10,422 nt of DNA from CAYUYH01 sp964449175. GTDB taxonomy: Bacteria > Planctomycetota > Phycisphaerae > SM23-33. Position numbers and translations under genes: made by a program. The notes beneath the pieces were generated by a model that ran no database searches, was not told where the DNA came from, and saw nothing but the letters and a program-made list of their open reading frames with translations. The stretch spans positions 1-10,422 of the forward strand of contig CAYUYH010000083.1 in the NCBI GenBank assembly GCA_964449175.1, in the 5' to 3' direction. This document shows positions 1 to 6,153 of the stretch, one piece after another (positions within the stretch are counted from its first letter, which is position 1; every line of letters starts with the position of its first letter).

Positions 1-1
1 G

Positions 2-664
2 TTCCTCGATGAGATCGGCGACTTTTCCCCGGCCACGCAGGTCAAGCTGCTGCGGGTGCTCCAAGAGCGCGAGTTCGAGCGCGTCGGCAGCAACCGCACG
101 CTGAAGGCCAACGTCCGCATCGTCGCCGCGACCAATCGCGACCTGGAGCAGGCCGTGGAACAAGGCCGATTCCGCCAGGACCTCTACTATCGCGTCAACG
201 TCTTCCCGATTTTCCTGCCGCCGCTGCGCGACCGGAAGGACGACATCCTGCTGCTGGCCGACCACTTCGTCGAGCGGCACGCCGGCAGGATGGACAAGGA
301 CATTCGCCGCATCAGCACGCCGGCGATCAACATGATGGTGGCCTACCACTGGCCCGGGAACGTCCGCGAGCTGGAGAACTGCATCGAGCGGGCGGTGCTG
401 CTCAGCAGCGACGGCGTGATCCACGGCCACCACCTGCCGCCAACGCTACAGACCTCCGACGCGTCCGACACGGTCGGCGAGGGCACGCTGGCCGATCGCG
501 TGGCCGTGTTCGAGCGGGACATTATCGTCGACGCACTGAAGCGCGCCGGCGGCAACGTCACCGCCGCGGCCAAGGACCTGGGCACGACGCCGCGAATCCT
601 GGGCTACAAGTCCAAGCGTCTGGACATCGACTTCCGCCGCTACCGCCCGGGCGGGAAGCGATGA
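2..664 (+). CDS. Sigma-54-dependent transcriptional activator (NifA/NtrC type), C-terminal part, 5' end outside window
   Basis: This is the 3' part of a bacterial enhancer-binding protein that uses ATP hydrolysis to remodel sigma-54 RNA polymerase. The reading frame is open from base 2 and starts in the Walker B motif (FLDEIGD). It continues through the sensor I region (VRIVAATNRDL), the LYYRVNVFPI and PPLRDRKDDI segments, and the sensor II motif (WPGNVRELENCIERAV). It ends with a Fis-type helix-turn-helix (GGNVTAAAKDLGTTPRILGYK) about 25 residues before the stop. The TTPRILGYK ending resembles NifA C-termini more than classic NtrC. The Walker A, GAFTGA loop and N-terminal sensory domain lie before the window, so the input signal and response-regulator status cannot be judged. 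It converges on the GNAT gene with a 57-bp gap. The family call is secure; the NifA-like label is inference. Confidence 0.93.
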   Translation, partial: FLDEIGDFSPATQVKLLRVLQEREFERVGSNRTLKANVRIVAATNRDLEQAVEQGRFRQDLYYRVNVFPIFLPPLRDRKDDILLLADHFVERHAGRMDKDIRRISTPAINMMVAYHWPGNVRELENCIERAVLLSSDGVIHGHHLPPTLQTSDASDTVGEGTLADRVAVFERDIIVDALKRAGGNVTAAAKDLGTTPRILGYKSKRLDIDFRRYRPGGKR

Positions 665-706
665 TCACCCGTTCCTGCCCGCGCCGAGAAATGCCCGGCC
701 GCCACC

Positions 707-723
707 GAGAGGTCATGCCTCTC
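707..723. terminator. Short hairpin between convergent genes
   Basis: GAGAGG at 707-712 pairs with CCTCTC at 718-723 around a 5-base loop, in the gap where the sigma-54 activator (+) meets the GNAT gene (-). It overlaps the GNAT stop codon. There is no T-tract on either strand, so a classical intrinsic terminator is only weakly supported. Confidence 0.3.
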
Positions 724-1450
724 AACCAGCCTGGCCGGACAGATCCAGGCGCATGGTGTATATGTTCTTGATGCGGTCGGGATCTATGCCGCGGGCGGCG
801 GCCTCCTTCCTGGCCGCCGTGACGAAGTCGCTCTCCTTCTCAAGTTCCGGGTCGATCCTCGTGGCCACGCATCGGAAGCCCAGCTTCTCCCAGAAGCTCC
901 TGTCGGCCTGGCCGCTGGCCTCGTAGAAGAGGCTCAGGTCCTCGAGAGCGTCCGCTTCGATAGCCTGCCAGCCGTTGGCGCGGGCCCAATCGACCAGCCA
1001 GCGGACCATCCGCTTGGCCAGGCCCTTGCGCTGGTATGGGTCATCTTTGCGCTGGTGCCTGCCGGTCATCATGCAGTTGACTACGATGGTCCTGTCGTCG
1101 AGTTGATCCGGCGGCGGGAAGTCGGCGTCGGCGAAGTCGTTGGCCGGGCCGGCAGGGTGCAACTGCTGCATGCACATGTAGCCTGCGCCCTCCATTGCCA
1201 ATACGGCCTTGGGATAGAACCGCAGCTGGCCGACGACATTGTCGCCATCGCGGCAGACGACGGCGTAGCCGCCGTAGACGGCGGCCAGCTTGGCCAAGAG
1301 CGGTGCGTTGCGCGCGCGACACTGATCCCACGGCACATCCGCGAGCGGAGCAGGCTGATCGACGTTGTCCCTGTTCAGCGGCCCGCTGTGCAGGCACCGC
1401 CAAAGCGCCCAGTCCGCAGGCATCATCTCCACAACGACGTCCTGTAACAT
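722..1450 (-). CDS. GNAT-family N-acetyltransferase, 242 aa
   Basis: This is a predicted acetyl-CoA-dependent N-acetyltransferase of unknown substrate. The GNAT core lies in the C-terminal half. A beta-strand (TIVVNCMMTG) runs into the acetyl-CoA loop, motif A (DPYQRKGLAKRMVRWLVDWA, fitting Q/R-x-x-G-x-G/A), and is followed by IEADA and FWEKLGFR, the usual motif B strand-helix. The N-terminal 90 residues (Trp/Cys-rich, VVGQLRFYPKAV) form the rest of the fold. The ATG at 1450 was chosen because it is preceded by AAGGGG with 6-nt spacing. The open frame continues upstream to 1672, but there it overlaps the radical SAM gene and becomes low-complexity Arg/Pro sequence. The gene lies 85 bp downstream of the radical SAM gene on the same strand, so co-transcription is plausible. 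The family is clear; substrate and pathway are unknown. Confidence 0.85.
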   Translation of the reverse strand: MLQDVVVEMMPADWALWRCLHSGPLNRDNVDQPAPLADVPWDQCRARNAPLLAKLAAVYGGYAVVCRDGDNVVGQLRFYPKAVLAMEGAGYMCMQQLHPAGPANDFADADFPPPDQLDDRTIVVNCMMTGRHQRKDDPYQRKGLAKRMVRWLVDWARANGWQAIEADALEDLSLFYEASGQADRSFWEKLGFRCVATRIDPELEKESDFVTAARKEAAARGIDPDRIKNIYTMRLDLSGQAG

Positions 1451-1535
1451 GGCTTGCCCCTTCTGTTGATGCTTCTGCTTTCGTTTGAGCGCCCTGGTCT
1501 TGGCCGTCTGCTGCTGCACCCGCACAGCGACGGCA

Positions 1536-2513
1536 CTAGCGCGACTTGGCCTGCGGGCCGGCCGGGGAGGTGAAGGGCGCCAGCAGGTCTGGGCACGTGG
1601 CTCGCAGAATCTCGGTGGCCTCCTGGCAGAGGTGGCAGCGGTCGGCGTAGTCGGCCTTGATCTGGTAGCCAAGCTCAGCCGCCCGGCGGGCCAAGCCCAG
1701 TGGGCCTTCGGTCAGTAGCACGGAGAATATGGGGTGCTTCTCGGCATCGTACTCGGCGACGATCTGCTCGACCGGCTGCCGCCGCACGTTGCCGAAAATG
1801 ATGCCGCAGCCCTTGGACAGGTTGCCACGCGGGTCGAGGATGATCACGTCGAGGGTCCGCAGCCAGCCGTTGGGCCACCACGGCACGGCCTCGCAGAGGC
1901 AGTCGGGCACGCCGCGCCCGGCGGCGACCAACCCGGCCAGGCGCTCAGCCGGGCGCCCCTTGAAGAGGATCCCGCCGCGATAGACCCTCAGCGGATGGCC
2001 GACGCGGCGCTCCATCTCGGCGACGATCTCAGCCGTACGGACGTCCATCGGGTGGCTGGGATTTTCGCGGTCCAGGAACGCGACCTCGAAGCTGTAGCGC
2101 CCGCCGAGTGAGTCGGAGACGTGGACAGCCTGCTCGACGCGGTCGATGGGGATGAACTTCTCGTGGAAGGCGTCCATGGAGAAGCAGACGCGCGCCCCGC
2201 ACTGGTAGAGCGGCTCGAGAAACGCCCGCGCGGCCTGCTCGCTGGTCGCCCAGGAGGCGTTGGACTCCACGCGGACCTGCATCCCGAGCTGCCGCGCGCC
2301 CGAGGCGATTGCATGGGTCAACTCCGGGACCAAGCCCGGTTCCCCGCCTGTCAGCACGACGAAGTCCAGGCCGTTGACCCGCTGCAACGTGCGGATGCAG
2401 TCCATCGCCAGGTCGTGATCGATCGCCTCGCCGGGCGCGGCCGTGCACCAGAAGCGGCAATGCTCGCAGGCTGCACTGCATTGATATGTCAGGTGTATCT
2501 TCAGGACGGACAC
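1536..2513 (-). CDS. Radical SAM protein with C-terminal extra cysteine cluster, 325 aa
   Basis: This is a radical S-adenosylmethionine enzyme. The [4Fe-4S]-binding CX3CX2C motif is at residues 12-19 (CSAACEHC), with an extra Cys23. The SAM-binding GGEPG is at 56-60 (VVLTGGEPGL), and a later barrel strand reads VCFSMDAFHEKF. The C-terminal third carries Cys205, Cys207, Cys236 (SKGCGIIFGN), Cys293, Cys296 and Cys307, a pattern like the auxiliary-cluster SPASM/twitch domains of peptide- or protein-modifying members. The GTG start at 2513 was chosen because GGAGG lies 6 nt upstream and the protein then begins just before the first barrel strand (SVLKIHLTYQC). The open frame runs on to 2597, but that stretch is a hydrophobic translation of the tandem repeat. 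The partner GNAT gene follows. Substrate unknown; no precursor peptide gene was seen nearby. Confidence 0.88.
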   Translation of the reverse strand: MSVLKIHLTYQCSAACEHCRFWCTAAPGEAIDHDLAMDCIRTLQRVNGLDFVVLTGGEPGLVPELTHAIASGARQLGMQVRVESNASWATSEQAARAFLEPLYQCGARVCFSMDAFHEKFIPIDRVEQAVHVSDSLGGRYSFEVAFLDRENPSHPMDVRTAEIVAEMERRVGHPLRVYRGGILFKGRPAERLAGLVAAGRGVPDCLCEAVPWWPNGWLRTLDVIILDPRGNLSKGCGIIFGNVRRQPVEQIVAEYDAEKHPIFSVLLTEGPLGLARRAAELGYQIKADYADRCHLCQEATEILRATCPDLLAPFTSPAGPQAKSR

Positions 2514-2519
2514 ATCCAG

Positions 2520-2524
2520 CCTCC
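2520..2524 (-). promoter_or_regulatory. Ribosome binding site that fixes the radical SAM GTG start
   Basis: On the minus strand GGAGG is followed by six bases and then GTG (2513-2511). This places the start 28 codons inside the longest open frame. Confidence 0.75.
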
Positions 2525-2543
2525 ACACAACGACAACGACATT

Positions 2544-2665
2544 AACCACAGTGGGCACAGAGGCCACAAGAGGAAACACCAACAACTTGAACCACAAAGG
2601 ACACGAAGGTCACAAGAAGACACAGCGACGGGATGAACCACAGGGGACACGGAGGTCACAGAAGG
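2544..2665. repeat. Three-copy tandem repeat, 46-bp period
   Basis: Three 30-bp cores start at 2544, 2590 and 2636, exactly 46 bp apart. Each opens with AACCACA, followed by variants of GGGCACAGAGG and then CCACAAG or TCACAG. Within the core a degenerate 9-base step of the form xxCACAGAG repeats. The 16-bp linkers (2574-2589, 2620-2635, 2666-2681) are also loosely alike, so the whole 46 bp is the unit. A badly decayed fourth core may begin near 2682. Base composition is much less GC-rich than the neighbouring genes. It sits in the gap between the exoribonuclease stop and the radical SAM start and reaches to within 31 bp of the latter. From memory, CCACAGAG-type repeats of this kind occur in noncoding DNA of many environmental bacteria; their function is unknown. 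Confidence 0.85.
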
Positions 2666-2762
2666 AACCGGCAACAGGCTGACCCACGCGGTCCACTCCA
2701 AGCCGCGGCGAAACGGGAGCTTCACCGCGCGAGGGCTTGGGGGCTTGCGACAAGAAGCGGTT

Positions 2763-3740
2763 TCACAATTGCCCGCTGCGTTTGTAGACGCGGGTCTCCA
2801 GCGCGTGGAGATAGCTGGTGAATGAGGTGTTGGGGTCGGGGTCGGATTCGATCGCGTTGGTGGTCATGAACATCTTGGCGTCGAGGTTGTCGAGGTAATG
2901 GATGAAGAACGCCTCGGGGATGGCCGGCAGCTTCGGCGAGCCGTATTCATGCTGGCCGTGGTGGCTGAGGATGATGTGCTGGAGCAGGTCGACTATCTTT
3001 GCGGGGAACGGCTCGGAGGTCTCCTCGGCGCCGGCGGCGGCCTTGGCCGCGACCCACACGGCCGCGATCGTGATGTGCCCGACGAGCTGCCCGCGGTCGG
3101 TGTAGGCCATGGTCGTCCCGGCGGCCAGCTCAGCCGTCTTGCCGATGTCGTGCAGGAACACGCCGGCCAGCACGAGGTCGGCGTTGAGCTGCGGATACAT
3201 CGGCAGCAGCAGCTTCGCCGCCCGCGCGACGTTCAGCGTGTGCTCCAGCAGCCCGCCGATGAACGGATGGTGCATCTGCATGGCCGCGGGGGCCCGCTTG
3301 TACGCGGCGACCAGGTCGTGGTCCTCCAGGAACTTCTTGATCAGCAGGTGGAGGTGGGGGTTCTTGATGCCGCGGAGGATGTCGACCAGCTCGCCCCACA
3401 TCTCCTCGACGTCCTTCTTGGTGACGGCCAGGAAGTCGGCCAGGTCCACCTTCTCCGCCGGCCAGGGGCGGCAGGCGTCGATGATGAGCTGGAGCGTGCC
3501 GCGGTATTCCTCGGTCCGGCCCTTGACGTGCAGGAAACCGTCCACCGGCACGGCGTTGTAGATGCTCTCGGAGATCTGCCACATCCGCCCAGCGACCGTG
3601 CCGCCCTTGTCGCACAGCGTGCACTGGAGGTACAGCCCGCCGGTCTTGGTGGTCCGCAGGTCCTTGTCACGCACGAGGAACACCTGGTCGACGGTCTCCC
3701 CGGCCATGAGCTGGTTGACGTAGCGCCGCTGCGCCTTCAT
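2763..3740 (-). CDS. YhaM-like 3'-5' exoribonuclease: OB-fold plus HD domain, 325 aa
   Basis: This resembles the YhaM/CBF1 family, metal-dependent 3'-5' exonucleases acting on RNA and single-stranded DNA. Residues 15-90 form an OB-fold nucleic-acid-binding domain (VDQVFLVRDKDLRTTKTGGLYL, then GTVAGRMW). Residues 155-295 are an HD hydrolase domain with HHPFIGGLLEHTLNVA (His167), FLHDIGK (His197-Asp198), VGHITIA (His222), ILSHHGQHEYGSP (His260-His261) and HYLDNLDAKM (Asp287). The order and total length match the roughly 310-330-residue family. The ATG at 3740 aligns with the family N-terminus. No Shine-Dalgarno lies ahead of it and a TACAAT -10 box is only about 9 nt upstream, so the mRNA may be leaderless. 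It is first in the minus-strand group, but 249 bp of repeat-containing DNA separate it from the radical SAM gene. Confidence 0.9.
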   Translation of the reverse strand: MKAQRRYVNQLMAGETVDQVFLVRDKDLRTTKTGGLYLQCTLCDKGGTVAGRMWQISESIYNAVPVDGFLHVKGRTEEYRGTLQLIIDACRPWPAEKVDLADFLAVTKKDVEEMWGELVDILRGIKNPHLHLLIKKFLEDHDLVAAYKRAPAAMQMHHPFIGGLLEHTLNVARAAKLLLPMYPQLNADLVLAGVFLHDIGKTAELAAGTTMAYTDRGQLVGHITIAAVWVAAKAAAGAEETSEPFPAKIVDLLQHIILSHHGQHEYGSPKLPAIPEAFFIHYLDNLDAKMFMTTNAIESDPDPNTSFTSYLHALETRVYKRSGQL

Positions 3741-3748
3741 GGCCGGGC

Positions 3749-3777
3749 ATTGTAGCCGCCGCCGGCGGTGTTGAAAA
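3749..3777 (-). promoter_or_regulatory. Candidate sigma-70 promoter for the YhaM-like gene
   Basis: On the minus strand, TTTTCA (3777-3772) and TACAAT (3754-3749) are spaced 17 bp apart. The predicted start of transcription is about 3742, only one or two bases before the ATG at 3740, implying a leaderless transcript. Its -35 overlaps that of the plus-strand promoter. Confidence 0.45.
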
Positions 3778-3799
3778 CGGGCGAGTTTCCGAATATAAG
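3771..3799 (+). promoter_or_regulatory. Sigma-70-like promoter for the S23 element/proS direction
   Basis: TTGAAA at 3771-3776 and TATAAG at 3794-3799 are separated by exactly 17 bp, each one mismatch from consensus. The predicted transcription start is near 3806, just before the S23 element at 3812. No comparably good promoter was seen between the element and proS, so this may be the original proS promoter with the element inserted into its leader. Confidence 0.6.
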
Positions 3800-3811
3800 C
3801 AGCCGCTACAC

Positions 3812-3842
3812 CAGGTTAGAGGTGAGAGGTTAGAGGTGAGAG
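3812..3842 (+). repeat. Left arm of S23 element: heptad inverted repeat
   Basis: This is the purine-rich arm. Bases 3815-3842 are two tandem copies of the 14-mer GTTAGAGGTGAGAG. Bases 3812-3837 are the exact reverse complement of 4263-4288. Confidence 0.9.
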
Positions 3843-3843
3843 A

Positions 3844-3863
3844 GCCAGCAGCCGGCTACTGGC
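3844..3863. repeat. 20-bp near-perfect palindrome inside the left arm
   Basis: GCCAG and AGCC on the left pair with GGCT and CTGGC on the right, with one C/A mismatch (3849/3858) and no loop. It ends directly before the S23 ribosome binding site (AGAGGA, 3864-3869), so pairing in the transcript could affect translation. Confidence 0.6.
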
Positions 3864-3875
3864 AGAGGACGCGGC

Positions 3876-4163
3876 GTGGCCAAGGTGTCGAAAGTGGCAG
3901 ACTTGAAGGTCTACAGGCGCCTGGTCGAGCTGCACCTTCAGGTTCACGAGGCCTCTCTTGGGTTTCCTCAGTTTGAGATGTACGAGCTTGGCTCGCAGAT
4001 GCGGCGGTCGTCGAACTCCGCGCCCGCGAACCTCGCCGAAGGGTTCAACAACAAGCACAAGAACATATACCTTGAATGCACAAGTCGGGCATTGGGTGAG
4101 ATCCGCGAGACGCAGCACCACCTGATGATCGCCGGGCGCAAGGAGTACCTGGCCAAGGACTAG
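3876..4163 (+). CDS. S23/IVS-family four-helix-bundle protein, frame broken near the C-terminus (95 aa as read)
   Basis: This belongs to the four-helix-bundle family first known from ORFs in 23S rRNA intervening sequences and related to the Avd accessory protein of diversity-generating retroelements. Its molecular role is not established. Family features visible are the N-terminal KVADLKVYRRLVELHLQV helix, FEMYELGSQMRRSSNSAPAN followed by LAEGFNNKHKN (the family's SQxRRAAxSIxxNIAEG core), and the helix RALGEIRETQHHLMIA. The GTG start has AGAGGA 6 nt upstream. The frame ends at TAG (4161-4163) after KEYLAKD, about 28 residues short of the usual 115-125. The missing last helix is intact one base over (see 4162-4248). 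The gene lies between inverted repeats 18 bp ahead of proS. Confidence 0.85.
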   Translation: MAKVSKVADLKVYRRLVELHLQVHEASLGFPQFEMYELGSQMRRSSNSAPANLAEGFNNKHKNIYLECTSRALGEIRETQHHLMIAGRKEYLAKD

Positions 4164-4248
4164 GTACCAGCAACTGGTGGGAGAGTACAATGAGTGCAGC
4201 CGGATGCTGCGCGCGATTGTACGGACGCTAGAGGCCGGGCGCAAGTGA
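4162..4248 (+). pseudogene. Displaced C-terminal helix of the S23 gene (+1 frame)
   Basis: If T4161 is skipped, the frame continues from the Asp codon at 4158-4160 through AGG TAC CAG. It gives RYQQLVGEYNECSRMLRAIV and a short basic tail, ending at TGA 4246-4248. This matches the family's final helix (consensus like YxxLxxEYxExxRMLxxLIRSL). The restored protein would be 123 aa, a normal length. A one-base insertion, natural or from sequencing, is the simplest explanation. No sequence conservation has been lost after the break, so the lesion is recent or an error. Confidence 0.8.
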
Positions 4249-4262
4249 TGGTGGCAGCCCTA

Positions 4263-4288
4263 ACCTCTAACCTCTCACCTCTAACCTG
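4263..4288 (-). repeat. Right arm of S23 element
   Basis: This is the pyrimidine-rich arm and the exact reverse complement of 3812-3837. The heptad pattern continues two bases outward on the inner side (TA at 4261-4262) before diverging. It ends 18 bp before the proS ATG. Confidence 0.9.
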
Positions 4289-4306
4289 AAGCGAGCGAAC
4301 GCGAGC

Positions 4307-6082
4307 ATGAGATACAGCCAACTCCTGATTCCCACCGTCAAAGAGACGCCGGCTGAGGCGGAGATACCGTCTCACCAGTTGATGATCCGCGCCGGGTACA
4401 TCCGTAAGGTAGCCAGCGGCACGTACACGTATCTGCCGCTGGGCTGGCGCAGCCTGCTGAAGGTCATAGCCATCGTGCGGGAGGAGATGAACGCCGCCGG
4501 CGCGCAGGAAATCTCCATGCCGATACTCCAGCCCATGGAGCTGTGGCAGCAGACCGGGCGCGACGTGGTGTTCCGGGACATCCTCTGCCACTTCGCCGAC
4601 CACCACGGGCGCGAGAACGTGCTCGCCCCCACGGCCGAGGAGTGCGTCACCGCCCTGGCCGCCGCGGAGATCAGCAGCTACCGCCAACTGCCGGTCAACC
4701 TCTACCAGATCAACACGAAGTTCCGCGACGAGTTCCGCCCGCAGTACGGCGTGATCCGCAGCCGCGAGTTCCTGATGAAAGACGCCTACAGCTTCGACGC
4801 GACGGCCGAAGGGCTGGACGAGTCGTACCTCAAGATGTACGGCGCCTACCGCCGCATCTTCGACCGCTGCGGGCTGACCTACGAGATCGTCCAGGCCGAA
4901 TCGGGCGGCATGGGCGGAACCGACACCGAGGAGTTCATGGTGCCCTCGACGGTAGGCGACGTGCTGGTGACAAGTGAGGACGGCGACTACGCGGCCAACA
5001 TCGAGAAGGCCGCCGTGGACCCGCTACCGCTGACGGAGCAGGCCGCCGCGGCGCGGAAGGCGGCGCCGGCCATCGAAGAAGTCCACACGCCCGACGTTGG
5101 CAGCATCGATGCCGTCTGCGAGTTCCTCGGCACGCAGCCGGAGGAGATGATCAAGACCATCATCTACTCCCTCGGTCCCGCGGACAAACCCGACCAGCCC
5201 GCCGTCGCCGTGCTGGTCCGCGGCGACCACGAGATCAACGACGCCAAGCTCCTGCACCTGGCCGGCGAGGAAGTGGAGCTGGCCGGCGAGTCGGTCATCC
5301 AGAGCGTCACCGCCGCGGCCGTCGGATTCGCCGGGCCGATGGGCTTGGCCGGCAAGGTCGCCAGGATGATCATCGACCACGCCGTCGCCGCGATGGGCGC
5401 AGGCGTGACCGGCGCGAACAAGACCGACTATCACATGCGGAACGTCGTCCCCGGGCGCGACTTCCCGCTTGAGGGCGACAACGTGATCGTCGCCGACGTC
5501 CGCAATGCCGTCGAGGGCGACACCTACGACGGCAAGAAGCTGATCTTCTCCCGCGGCATCGAGGTCGGCCACGTCTTCAAGCTCGGCACGAAGTATAGCA
5601 CCAAGCTCGGCGCGACCTTCCTGGACGCTGACGGCGCGTCGCACCCGTGCATCATGGGCTGCTACGGCATCGGCATCAATCGCATCCTTGCCTCAGCCAT
5701 CGAGACCGGCCACGACCACAACGGCTGCATCATGCCGATCAGCATCGCGCCGTTCGAGGTGGAGGTCGTGCCGCTGAACTGCGACAAGCCCGCCATCTCA
5801 GACGAGGCCCGGCGGATACACGACGAGCTGACGGCTGCGGGCGTGGACGTGCTGCTGGACGACCGCGACGCCCGCCCCGGCGTGAAGCTCAAGGACGCCG
5901 ACCTGATCGGCATCCCGCTGCGGGTGGTCGTCGGCGAGCGCGGGATGAAGGAAGGCAAGGTTGAGATCAAACGCCGCACGGATGACAAGCCCATGCTGGT
6001 CGACTCCACCCAGGCCGTCGCAGCCGCCGCCAAGATCGCCGAGGAAATGAAGGCCGCCCTGCTACAGGATGACAACAGGTGA
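4307..6082 (+). CDS. proS: Prolyl-tRNA synthetase, bacterial type with editing insertion, 591 aa
   Basis: This class II aminoacyl-tRNA synthetase charges tRNA-Pro with proline in the cytoplasm. The N-terminus (MRYSQLLIPTVKETPAEAE, SHQLMIRAGYIRKVASGTYT) is typical of bacterial ProRS. Motif 1 lies around residues 45-75. The proline-binding TxE loop is TAE at 109-111, with Ala where many homologues have His. Motif 2 is TKFRDEFRPQYGVIRSREF at 137-155, followed by LMKDAYSF, and motif 3 is GCYGIGINRIL at 451-461. Residues about 240-395 are the YbaK-like editing insertion (KTIIYSL, GANKTDYHMRN). The anticodon-binding domain covers about 476-580. Length is slightly above the E. coli enzyme. The ATG is family-consistent but has no strong Shine-Dalgarno, perhaps because the S23 element lies 18 bp upstream. 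Its TGA stop lies inside a second heptad arm. Confidence 0.97.
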   Translation: MRYSQLLIPTVKETPAEAEIPSHQLMIRAGYIRKVASGTYTYLPLGWRSLLKVIAIVREEMNAAGAQEISMPILQPMELWQQTGRDVVFRDILCHFADHHGRENVLAPTAEECVTALAAAEISSYRQLPVNLYQINTKFRDEFRPQYGVIRSREFLMKDAYSFDATAEGLDESYLKMYGAYRRIFDRCGLTYEIVQAESGGMGGTDTEEFMVPSTVGDVLVTSEDGDYAANIEKAAVDPLPLTEQAAAARKAAPAIEEVHTPDVGSIDAVCEFLGTQPEEMIKTIIYSLGPADKPDQPAVAVLVRGDHEINDAKLLHLAGEEVELAGESVIQSVTAAAVGFAGPMGLAGKVARMIIDHAVAAMGAGVTGANKTDYHMRNVVPGRDFPLEGDNVIVADVRNAVEGDTYDGKKLIFSRGIEVGHVFKLGTKYSTKLGATFLDADGASHPCIMGCYGIGINRILASAIETGHDHNGCIMPISIAPFEVEVVPLNCDKPAISDEARRIHDELTAAGVDVLLDDRDARPGVKLKDADLIGIPLRVVVGERGMKEGKVEIKRRTDDKPMLVDSTQAVAAAAKIAEEMKAALLQDDNR

Positions 6083-6147
6083 GAGGTAAGAGGCGAAAGG
6101 CGGCCAGACCGCGACCTGCGCGGGGCCTCGCCTCTAACCTCTGACCT
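6077..6147. repeat. Gene-less pair of heptad arms (inverted, 18/20) between proS and the acyltransferase gene
   Basis: The left arm 6077-6096 (starting AGGTGAGAGG) matches the reverse complement of 6128-6147 at 18 of 20 positions, around a 31-base GC-rich spacer. Both arms are built from GTNAGAG heptads like those at 3812 and 4263, and have the same polarity (purine arm 5', pyrimidine arm 3'). The proS stop TGA (6080-6082) is part of the left arm. The right arm ends 6 bp before the next ATG. In RNA this would form a stable hairpin. There is no T-tract, so it is more likely a remnant or miniature form of the S23 element than a terminator. Confidence 0.75.
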
Positions 6148-6153
6148 TCTCTC

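Larger units (their letters stand above)
3812..4288 (+). mobile_element. S23-encoding element with 26-bp heptad-built inverted ends
   Basis: A 26-bp perfect inverted repeat bounds the element: 3812-3837 on the left and 4263-4288 on the right. The left arm continues to 3842 as two exact copies of GTTAGAGGTGAGAG, that is, four heptads of form GTKAGAG. Just inside the left arm is a 20-bp near-perfect palindrome at 3844-3863 with one mismatched pair. Then come AGAGGA, a GTG start and the S23 gene. The frame-corrected S23 stop (4248) lies 14 bp before the right arm. No transposase is present. S23/IVS-family genes are known from intervening sequences in 23S rRNA with base-pairing ends, and this resembles such a unit placed in a protein-gene leader. 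Mobility is inference. Confidence 0.55.

Noticed and set aside
1451..1672. N-terminal extension of the GNAT gene
   Set aside because: It overlaps the radical SAM 3' end and is Arg/Pro-rich out-of-frame translation. A clear RBS precedes the ATG at 1450.
2514..2597. Hydrophobic N-terminal extension of the radical SAM protein (looks like a membrane segment)
   Set aside because: It is a translation of the tandem repeat; GGAGG with 6-nt spacing sets the GTG at 2513.
2544..2665. Possible CRISPR array (30-bp repeats, regular spacing)
   Set aside because: The linkers are only 16 bp and resemble each other, the cores vary, and there are no cas genes. It is a tandem repeat.
4158..4166. Programmed +1 frameshift in the S23 gene
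   Set aside because: No slippery codon, upstream Shine-Dalgarno-like stimulator or suitable re-pairing of the Asp tRNA is seen. A plain one-base insertion is simpler.
3812..4288. Diversity-generating retroelement (S23 proteins resemble Avd)
   Set aside because: No reverse transcriptase and no template/variable repeat pair are present in the window.
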